From positions 36,073 through 43,082 of the forward strand of contig DEKA01000029.1 of the NCBI GenBank assembly GCA_002353635.1: a stretch of 7,010 bases of DNA, read 5' to 3'. This stretch comes from Lachnospiraceae bacterium UBA2734 (GTDB taxonomy: Bacteria; Bacillota; Clostridia; Lachnospirales; Lachnospiraceae). The translations under genes and the position numbers were made by a program. The notes beneath the pieces were generated by a model. That model had not been told where the DNA came from. It saw only the letters and a list, made by a program, of their open reading frames with translations, and did not search any database. Of the stretch, positions 1 to 5,884 are shown piece by piece (the stretch's first letter is position 1; each line of letters begins with the position of its first letter).

Positions 1-1565
1 TCTCCTGCATCTATGGCCTCGGCAGCCCGGATGAATTCAAAGGAATGTCTATCTCGCTCCGCCCCGGCATGCAGAAGGACCGGGATGAAGTCATCCAGGA
101 GCTTATCGCCATTCAGTACAAGAGAAATGATCAGGTGCTGGAGCGCTGCAATTTCCGTGTGCACGGAGATACGCTCGAGATTTTCCCTGCGCAGGGGAGT
201 GAATATCTGATCCGTGTTGAGTTCTTCGGCGATGAGATCGACAGGATCAGCGAGGTCGAGGCGATCAACGGCCGCGTCCACGCCGATCTGACGCATGTCA
301 TGATCTACCCGGCATCGCACTATGTCGTGCCGCAGGAGAAGATCAACAAGGCCTGCGACAATATCGAGAAGGAGCTCGAGGAGAGGGTGCGCTACTTCAA
401 GGGCGAGGACAAGCTCCTGGAGGCGCAGAGGATTTCGGAGCGCACGAATTTTGACATCGAGATGATGCGGGAGACGGGCTTTTGTTCGGGCATTGAAAAC
501 TACTCGCGCCAGCTCAATTTCGCACCGCCCGGCGCCGAGCCGATGACGCTGATGGACTTCTTCCCGAAGGATTATCTCATCATTGTAGATGAGTCCCATA
601 TGACAATTCCGCAGATCGGCGCCATGTACAACGGCGACCGGAGCCGCAAGCAGACACTTGTTGACTATGGATTCCGTCTGCCCTCAGCGCTGGACAACAG
701 ACCGCTGAAGTTCGAAGAATTTGAGCAGAAGATCGACCAGATGCTGTTCTGTTCGGCGACGCCGGGGCCCTACGAGGAGGAGCATGAGCTCCTTCGCGCA
801 GAGCAGCTCATTCGTCCGACCGGCCTTCTCGATCCGGCCATCGAAGTGCGCCCCGTAGAAGGACAGATCGATGATCTCATCAGCGAGATCCGAAAAGAGA
901 CAAAGAAAAAGAACAAGGTTCTCGTCACGACGCTGACGAAGAAGATGGCGGAGGATCTGACAGACTATCTGGCGGAGGCCGGCATCCGTGTAAAATATCT
1001 TCATTCCGACATCGATACATTGGAGAGAACGCAGATTATCCGGGATATGCGGCTGGATGTCTTTGACGTGCTGGTTGGCATCAATCTGCTCAGAGAGGGA
1101 TTGGATATCCCTGAGATTGCCCTGGTGGCTATTCTTGATGCGGACAAGGAGGGATTCCTGCGCTCGGAAACTTCCCTGATCCAGACGATTGGACGGGCTG
1201 CACGCAATGCAGACGGCCACGTCATTATGTATGCGGATACTATCACGGATTCCATGCGGAAGGCTATTGACGAGACGAGGAGAAGACGTAAGATCCAGCA
1301 GCAGTACAATGAGGAGCATCACATCACACCGCAGACGATTCACAAGGCAGTGCGCGATCTGATCTCTGTTTCCAAAGAGGTAGCCGATGAGCAGGTGCGC
1401 TTTGAGAAGGATCCGGAGTCGATGTCACAGGATGAATTGAAGAAACTCGCGGCAAAGGTGGAGAAAGAAATGAAGAAGGCAGCCGCGGAGCTCAATTTCG
1501 AAGCGGCAGCGCAGCTGCGCGATCAGCTGCTCGATCTGAAGAAGCATATGGAAGGTACTAAATAA
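1..1565 (+). CDS. uvrB: UvrABC system protein B (excinuclease subunit), 5'-truncated by the window edge
   Basis: UvrB receives damaged DNA from UvrA in the cytoplasm, verifies the lesion with its helicase-like ATPase fold, and recruits UvrC for dual incision. The frame is open from base 3 and begins with SCIYGLGSPDEFKG, which sits near residue 140 of known UvrBs. About 520 of roughly 660 residues are therefore present; the Walker A motif and damage-binding beta-hairpin lie outside the window. The ATG at 45 is internal, not the start. Visible motifs are DESH (Walker B, 588-599), SATPG (motif III, from 753), VLVTTLTKKMAEDL, YLHSDIDTLER, VLVGINLLREGLDIPE (from 1068) and QTIGRAARN (motif VI, 1182-1208). 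A C-terminal UVR domain (about 1431-1556, core LNFEAAAQLRDQL) is the part that contacts UvrC or UvrA. The stop is one base before uvrA. No frameshift or missing catalytic residue is seen. Family assignment is essentially certain. Confidence 0.98.
   Translation, partial: SCIYGLGSPDEFKGMSISLRPGMQKDRDEVIQELIAIQYKRNDQVLERCNFRVHGDTLEIFPAQGSEYLIRVEFFGDEIDRISEVEAINGRVHADLTHVMIYPASHYVVPQEKINKACDNIEKELEERVRYFKGEDKLLEAQRISERTNFDIEMMRETGFCSGIENYSRQLNFAPPGAEPMTLMDFFPKDYLIIVDESHMTIPQIGAMYNGDRSRKQTLVDYGFRLPSALDNRPLKFEEFEQKIDQMLFCSATPGPYEEEHELLRAEQLIRPTGLLDPAIEVRPVEGQIDDLISEIRKETKKKNKVLVTTLTKKMAEDLTDYLAEAGIRVKYLHSDIDTLERTQIIRDMRLDVFDVLVGINLLREGLDIPEIALVAILDADKEGFLRSETSLIQTIGRAARNADGHVIMYADTITDSMRKAIDETRRRRKIQQQYNEEHHITPQTIHKAVRDLISVSKEVADEQVRFEKDPESMSQDELKKLAAKVEKEMKKAAAELNFEAAAQLRDQLLDLKKHMEGTK
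1550..1555 (+). promoter_or_regulatory. Ribosome binding site for uvrA, inside the end of uvrB
   Basis: GGAAGG lies 11 bases before the ATG at 1567 and overlaps the last codons of uvrB. The spacing is slightly long but usable. Its position supports the 1567 start and translational coupling with uvrB. A downstream in-frame ATG at 1666 has only a weak purine run (GAAGAAAG) immediately in front of it. Confidence 0.55.
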
Positions 1566-1566
1566 T

Positions 1567-4542
1567 ATGGCAGTAAAGATGAAAAAGCCGGACTACTGGC
1601 CGGCATTGGAAGCCGCTGAAAAAAAGGCACAGGGCCAGAGGGTGCTCGATGCGGACCGAAGAAAGATGATTCACAAGGATGACTGTATCCGGATCCGGGG
1701 AGCGAAGGAACACAATCTGAAGAATATCAGTGTGGATATCCCAAGAAATGAGCTCGTTGTGCTCACCGGACTGTCCGGCTCCGGCAAGAGCTCCCTCGCG
1801 TTTGATACGATTTACGCAGAGGGACAGAGGCGCTACATGGAGTCTCTCTCCTCTTACGCGCGGCAGTTTCTCGGGCAGATGGAGAAACCCGATGTGGAAA
1901 ATATAGAAGGTCTCTCCCCTGCCATTTCTATTGATCAGAAATCCACGAACAGAAATCCCAGATCCACTGTGGGGACAGTTACGGAAATTTATGATTATTT
2001 TCGTCTTCTGTATGCGAGAATCGGAACACCGCACTGCCCGAACTGCGGCCGCGAGATCTCCAAACAGACCGTGGATCAGATGGTGGATCAGATCACAAAG
2101 CTTCCGGAGGGAACGAAGATTCTGGTTCTCTCACCGGTTGTGCGCGGCAAAAAGGGAAGACACGAAAAGGTTCTCGACCGGGCCCGCCGCGCGGGCTATG
2201 TGCGCGTGCGCATCGACGGCAGCCAGTATGATCTCTCCGGTGAGGACATTGCACTCGACAAGAACATCAAGCACAGCATTGAAATCGTCGTAGACCGCCT
2301 GATCGTAAAGGACGGCATGCAGAGGCGCCTCACGGACTCCCTGGAAAATGCCCTGCAGCTGGCAGACGGTCTCGCCCAGGTGCAGGTGGTGAATGGAGAG
2401 CTCCTGCAGTTCTCCCAGAATTTTGCGTGCCCGGACTGCGGCATCAGCATTCCGGAGAACGAGCCGAGGAGCTTCTCCTTCAACAATCCGTTCGGCGCCT
2501 GCCCGGAGTGCTCCGGCATCGGCTATAAGATGGAATTCAATCCGGATCTCATTGTTCCGGACAAGACGCTCAGCATCAATGACGGCGCCATCGCAGTGAT
2601 CGGCTGGCAGAGCTGTATGAAGCCCGGAAGCTGGAGCAACGCCATTCTCGTCGGCCTCTCTGAGAAGTACAGCTTCAGTCTCGATACGCCGTGGAAGGAT
2701 CTCCCTGAAAAGGTGCAGAACATTCTGATGTATGGATCGCCGGATGAATTCGACATCTATTACAAGAGCCAGAACAGCGTGCGGGAGACGGCCTACCGCA
2801 TCACCTGGGAGGGGCTTCTTGCGAATACTAACCGCAGATACAGAGAGACGTCCGGAGAGAGGACGAGGCAGGAATATGAGTCGTTTATGACCATCAGTCC
2901 CTGCAAGGCCTGCGGGGGAAAGCGTCTCAAGAAGGAATCTCTTGCCGTGACTGTCGGCGGCATCAATATTTATGATATGACATGTATGCCGATCCGGGAC
3001 CTTCTTCAGTTCCTGAAAAATCTGCAGCTGACCGATACACAGCGCTTCATCGGCAGTCAGATTCTGAAGGAGATCAACAACCGCGTGCAGTTCCTTGTCG
3101 ATGTCGGCCTCGATTACCTGACGCTGGCCCGGGCAACGGCGACGCTCTCCGGCGGCGAGGCACAGCGCATCAGGCTCGCCACGCAGATCGGTTCGGGACT
3201 TGTCGGCGTGTGCTATATTCTTGATGAGCCCAGTATAGGACTCCATCAGAGAGACAACGACAAGCTCCTGCGCACGCTAAAGAACCTGCGTGATATGTGG
3301 AACACTGTCATTGTTGTGGAGCACGATGAGGATACGATGCGGGCGGCGGACTACATTGTGGATATAGGCCCCGGCGCAGGATCCCACGGCGGAGAGGTCG
3401 TCGCCTGCGGAACAGCTGAGGAGATCATGAACAGTCCCCGCTCGATCACAGGCGATTACCTCGCAGGACGGCGCTATATCGCCGTGCCGGAGACAAGAAG
3501 GAAGCCGACAGGGTGGCTCACGGTGCACGGCGCCGCCATGAACAATCTGAAGAACATCGACGTGCGCTTCCCGCTTGGCGTTTTTACAGTGGTGACCGGT
3601 GTATCCGGATCCGGAAAGAGCTCCCTCGTCAATGAGATTCTCTATCAGCAGCTGGCGCATGACCTCAACCACGCGAGGACAGTCGCAGGGCCGAACAAGG
3701 GGATCGACGGTATTGAGCAGCTGGACAAGGTTATTAACATTGACCAGTCTCCGATCGGCAGAACACCCAGATCCAACCCGGCGACATACACGGGCGTCTT
3801 CGATCTGATCCGTGACCTTTTTGCCGGTACGCCGGATGCGAAGGCAAGAGGCTATTCCAAAGGCAGATTTTCCTTCAATGTAAAGGGCGGACGGTGCGAG
3901 GCCTGCGGAGGAGACGGTATCATCAAGATCGAGATGCACTTCCTGCCGGACGTCTATGTGCCATGCGAGGTCTGCGGCGGAAAGAGATACAACAGAGAGA
4001 CGCTCGATGTCAAATACAAGGGAAAGAGCATCTATGATGTGCTGGATATGACGATCGAGGAAGCCGTTCATTTCTTTGAAAATGTACCCTCCATCCGGAA
4101 CAGAATCCAGACCCTCAACGATGTCGGCCTTGGATATGTCAAACTCGGCCAGCCGTCCACGGAGCTCTCCGGCGGCGAGGCACAGAGAATCAAGCTGGCG
4201 GCGGAGCTCTCAAGGCGCAGCACCGGAAGGACGATCTATATTCTTGATGAGCCGACAACAGGTCTGCACTTTGAGGATATCAACAAGCTCATCCAGATTC
4301 TGCAGAAGCTCGTCGAAGGCGGCAACAGTGTAGTCGTCATCGAACACAATCTGGACGTCATCAAGACAGCGGATTATATTATCGATATGGGACCGGAGGG
4401 AGGAGACGGCGGCGGAACGGTCGTTGCACAGGGAACGCCTGAAGAAATCGCTCAGAATCACGCCTCCTATACCGGCTACTATATTCATAAGATGCTTGAA
4501 AAAGACAGGGAGAGAAGGGCCGCGGCAGCAAAAGCTCTGTAA
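1567..4542 (+). CDS. uvrA: UvrABC system protein A, dual-ABC DNA damage sensor (complete)
   Basis: UvrA is the damage-sensing ATPase of nucleotide excision repair; it works as a dimer and loads UvrB. The 991-residue protein carries two ABC ATPase halves. Half one has Walker A GLSGSGKS (68-75), signature LSGGE (527-531) and Walker B ILDEP (D553, E554). Half two has GVSGSGKS (678-685), LSGGE (867-871) and ILDEP (D894, E895). Cysteine pairs are C288/C291 with C312/C315 (first zinc finger) and C777/C780 with C800/C803 (C-terminal zinc finger). C157/C160 and C446/C449 probably form the third zinc module known in the family; that pairing is inferred. All ATPase residues are intact. It is longer than the usual 940-960 residues, partly because about 38 residues precede the typical IRIRGAKEHNLKN opening. 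The start at 1567 has a ribosome site at 1550-1555; ATG 1579 or 1666 remain possible. It follows uvrB by one base, so the two form an operon. Confidence 0.98.
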   Translation: MAVKMKKPDYWPALEAAEKKAQGQRVLDADRRKMIHKDDCIRIRGAKEHNLKNISVDIPRNELVVLTGLSGSGKSSLAFDTIYAEGQRRYMESLSSYARQFLGQMEKPDVENIEGLSPAISIDQKSTNRNPRSTVGTVTEIYDYFRLLYARIGTPHCPNCGREISKQTVDQMVDQITKLPEGTKILVLSPVVRGKKGRHEKVLDRARRAGYVRVRIDGSQYDLSGEDIALDKNIKHSIEIVVDRLIVKDGMQRRLTDSLENALQLADGLAQVQVVNGELLQFSQNFACPDCGISIPENEPRSFSFNNPFGACPECSGIGYKMEFNPDLIVPDKTLSINDGAIAVIGWQSCMKPGSWSNAILVGLSEKYSFSLDTPWKDLPEKVQNILMYGSPDEFDIYYKSQNSVRETAYRITWEGLLANTNRRYRETSGERTRQEYESFMTISPCKACGGKRLKKESLAVTVGGINIYDMTCMPIRDLLQFLKNLQLTDTQRFIGSQILKEINNRVQFLVDVGLDYLTLARATATLSGGEAQRIRLATQIGSGLVGVCYILDEPSIGLHQRDNDKLLRTLKNLRDMWNTVIVVEHDEDTMRAADYIVDIGPGAGSHGGEVVACGTAEEIMNSPRSITGDYLAGRRYIAVPETRRKPTGWLTVHGAAMNNLKNIDVRFPLGVFTVVTGVSGSGKSSLVNEILYQQLAHDLNHARTVAGPNKGIDGIEQLDKVINIDQSPIGRTPRSNPATYTGVFDLIRDLFAGTPDAKARGYSKGRFSFNVKGGRCEACGGDGIIKIEMHFLPDVYVPCEVCGGKRYNRETLDVKYKGKSIYDVLDMTIEEAVHFFENVPSIRNRIQTLNDVGLGYVKLGQPSTELSGGEAQRIKLAAELSRRSTGRTIYILDEPTTGLHFEDINKLIQILQKLVEGGNSVVVIEHNLDVIKTADYIIDMGPEGGDGGGTVVAQGTPEEIAQNHASYTGYYIHKMLEKDRERRAAAAKAL

Positions 4543-4571
4543 TTGTTCGGCAATCTTCCAAGCTGAATAAT
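4543..4571 (+). promoter_or_regulatory. Weak candidate sigma-A promoter (upstream of two) for mreB
   Basis: TTGTTC (4543-4548; TTG matches the -35 consensus) and AATAAT (4566-4571; five of six to TATAAT) are separated by 17 bases, directly after the uvrA stop. This is a consensus reading by eye only. It would give a leader of about 135 bases ahead of mreB. Confidence 0.25.
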
Positions 4572-4600
4572 TACAAAATTTCTCCATTAATGGGCTTGGA
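4557..4600. repeat. Inverted repeat flanking a short palindrome, overlapping a candidate -35
   Basis: TCCAAGC (4557-4563) is exactly complementary to GCTTGGA (4594-4600), with 30 bases between. A perfect 10-base palindrome, CCATTAATGG (4584-4593), abuts the right arm. The right arm includes the -35 of the downstream promoter candidate (4596-4601). No T-run follows, so this is not an intrinsic terminator for uvrA. It could be an operator or chance; seven-base arms that far apart are weak evidence. Confidence 0.25.
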
Positions 4601-4624
4601 TAACGCGGAAGCGTAGTCTATACT
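4596..4624 (+). promoter_or_regulatory. Candidate sigma-A promoter (downstream of two) for mreB
   Basis: TTGGAT (4596-4601) and TATACT (4619-4624; five of six to TATAAT) have the ideal 17-base spacer. Initiation would fall near 4631 and give a leader of about 82 bases. The -10 is good and the -35 only partial. No terminator separates uvrA from mreB, so read-through from the uvr operon is also expected. Confidence 0.4.
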
Positions 4625-4633
4625 ATTAAAGTC

Positions 4634-4677
4634 GCAGCCGTGTGGCTGCATCTCCAGTCTGCAGCACGGAAATGTGC
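4634..4677 (+). other. Cluster of overlapping RNA hairpins in the mreB leader
   Basis: Three short perfect stems compete for the same bases. Stem A is GCAGCC (4634-4639) with GGCTGC (4644-4649), loop GTGT. Stem B is GCTGCA (4645-4650) with TGCAGC (4660-4665), nine-base loop. Stem C is GCAC (4664-4667) with GTGC (4674-4677). A and B share 4645-4649, and B and C share 4664-4665, so A plus C excludes B. I recognise no riboswitch or protein-leader family here, and no T-run follows. The function is unknown and may be none. Confidence 0.3.
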
Positions 4678-4703
4678 CGGAGCAGTTATTCAGAGAGACA
4701 TAA

Positions 4704-4709
4704 AGGGGA
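4704..4709 (+). promoter_or_regulatory. Ribosome binding site of mreB
   Basis: AGGGGA lies three bases before the ATG at 4713. It is the only good purine block near the start and fixes the translation start at MQHSDIGIDLGTA, which agrees with the usual N-terminus of the MreB family. The spacing is on the short side. Confidence 0.6.
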
Positions 4710-4712
4710 ATT

Positions 4713-5711
4713 ATGCAGCATTCAGATATCGGAATCGACCTTGGAACAGCGAGCGTACTGGTCTATATCAGGGGAAGAGGCGTTGTTCTCAAGGAGCCCT
4801 CTGTCGTTGCATTTGACAGAGATACGAATAAGATAAAGGCTATCGGCGAAGATGCAAGGCTTATGCTCGGCAGAACGCCCGGCAATATCGTCGCCGTCAG
4901 ACCGCTCCGTCAGGGCGTCATCTCGGACTATACCGTCACAGAGAAGATGATGAAGTATTTCATTCAGAAGGCGGTCGGCAAGAGAACATTCAGGAAGCCC
5001 AGAATCGCTGTCTGCGTACCCAGCCAGGTGACAGAGGTCGAGAAGAAGGCTGTAGAGGATGCCACCTTCCAGGCAGGCGCAAGAGAGGTGTATATCATTG
5101 AGGAGCCCATCGCAGCAGCAATTGGTGCGGGCATTGACATCTCGAAGCCCTGCGGCAACATGGTTGTGGATATAGGCGGCGGTACAACGGATATTGCAGT
5201 CATCTCCCTGGGCGGAACGGTTGTCAGCACGTCCATCAAGGTGGCCGGTGATGACTTCGATGACGCGCTTGTCCGCTACATGAGGAAGAAGTACAACCTT
5301 CTGGTCGGCGAGAGAACGGCTGAGGACATCAAGATCAAGATTGGCAGCTGCTATCCGTCTGCCGAAGAGAACTATATGGAAGTGCGTGGCAGAAACCTTG
5401 TGACAGGCCTTCCCAGAACGATAAAGGTCTCCTCTTCCGAGACCGAGGAGGCGCTGAAGGAGCCCACGAACCAGATCGTGGAGGCTGTCCACAGCGTGCT
5501 CGAGAAGACTCCGCCTGAACTGGCGGCAGATATTGCCGACCGCGGCATTGTGCTCACGGGCGGCGGATCACTGCTGTCCGGTCTTGAGGAGCTGATCACC
5601 AGCAAGACGGGCATCAGCGCCGTGACGGCTGAAGATCCCATGACGGCCGTGGCCATCGGTACCGGCAAGTACGTGGAGTTTATTGCGGGCTCCGGCAGCA
5701 TTGAGGCCTGA
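4713..5711 (+). CDS. mreB: Rod shape-determining protein of the MreB/Mbl family (complete)
   Basis: MreB is a bacterial actin that polymerises under the cell membrane and directs the elongation machinery making side-wall peptidoglycan. At 332 residues it has normal family length. The actin-fold nucleotide motifs are present: phosphate loop 1 IGIDLGTAS (6-14), the EEPIAAAIGAG segment with E130/E131, phosphate loop 2 DIGGGTTD (153-160), and the adenosine motif LTGGGSLLSG (281-290). TFRKPRIAV, shortly before the EEP segment, occupies the place of the hydrophobic membrane loop of Gram-positive MreBs. ERTAEDIKIKIG resembles Bacillus Mbl more than Bacillus MreB, but I cannot settle the paralogue. 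It is preceded by its own candidate promoters and followed by a strong terminator, so it can be a single-gene unit. No mreC or mreD is adjacent; the neighbours are repair genes. The family call is certain; the paralogue is not. Confidence 0.95.
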   Translation: MQHSDIGIDLGTASVLVYIRGRGVVLKEPSVVAFDRDTNKIKAIGEDARLMLGRTPGNIVAVRPLRQGVISDYTVTEKMMKYFIQKAVGKRTFRKPRIAVCVPSQVTEVEKKAVEDATFQAGAREVYIIEEPIAAAIGAGIDISKPCGNMVVDIGGGTTDIAVISLGGTVVSTSIKVAGDDFDDALVRYMRKKYNLLVGERTAEDIKIKIGSCYPSAEENYMEVRGRNLVTGLPRTIKVSSSETEEALKEPTNQIVEAVHSVLEKTPPELAADIADRGIVLTGGGSLLSGLEELITSKTGISAVTAEDPMTAVAIGTGKYVEFIAGSGSIEA

Positions 5712-5729
5712 TCATATTTGTTTATCATA

Positions 5730-5780
5730 CGCTGCCGGAAACTGCGCTTCCATGCGCAGCTTCCGGCAGCGCTTTTCTTT
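5730..5780 (+). terminator. Strong Rho-independent terminator after mreB
   Basis: Two 18-base arms, 5730-5747 and 5754-5771, are complementary at 17 positions with one A-C mismatch (5741 with 5760). They enclose a six-base loop, TTCCAT. The stem is GC-rich and is followed by TTTTCTTT (5773-5780). It begins 18 bases after the mreB stop. The reverse direction lacks a T-run immediately after the stem, so it acts mainly on the + strand. Confidence 0.93.
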
Positions 5781-5871
5781 ACACACTCTTTTCTTCTTCA
5801 CAGCTACAGCCCAATTCTGTTTCTGCAGGCCCTGCATCTGATCCAGGGAACCGGCAGATTTCAATTTTTCC

Positions 5872-5877
5872 GGAAGG
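5872..5877 (+). promoter_or_regulatory. Ribosome binding site of recD2
   Basis: GGAAGG sits seven bases before the ATG at 5885, which is optimal spacing. It selects that ATG as the start, in line with the normal RecD2 opening (MEELNGYVTQIIY). Confidence 0.75.
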
Positions 5878-5884
5878 TATTGTC

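Noticed and set aside
684..1343. Open frame of 219 codons on the - strand inside uvrB
   Set aside because: It is antisense to the helicase motifs of UvrB and shows no supporting signals.
2131..3246. Long open frame on the - strand inside uvrA (371 codons)
   Set aside because: It lies wholly antisense to conserved uvrA sequence and its translation resembles no family I know. I take it as an artefact of GC-biased codons.
3604..3615. 12-base palindrome TCCGGATCCGGA
   Set aside because: It encodes the SGSG of the second Walker A motif in UvrA; coding constraint and codon bias explain it.
3277..4071. Open frame of 264 codons on the - strand inside uvrA
   Set aside because: It is antisense to the second ABC half of UvrA, with no ribosome site or recognisable domain.
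4535..4549. Possible LexA (SOS) box near the uvrA stop
   Set aside because: Only the half-site GTTCG (4545-4549) is present; the matching CGAAC half four bases upstream is absent. The true uvrBA promoter is outside the window.
4557..4600. Terminator for the uvrBA operon
   Set aside because: The stem is only seven base pairs with a 30-base loop and no following T-run.
4642..4836. Short + strand open frame starting in the mreB leader (64 codons)
   Set aside because: It has no Shine-Dalgarno site, its first half covers the leader hairpins, and the rest is out of frame with mreB. It does not look like a leader peptide.
4722..5492. Open frame of 256 codons on the - strand inside mreB
   Set aside because: The + strand encodes an unmistakable MreB; the antisense product is not recognisable.
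5797..5802. TTCACA as a -35 box for recD2
   Set aside because: It matches five of six consensus bases, but no TATAAT-like sequence occurs 16-18 bases downstream.
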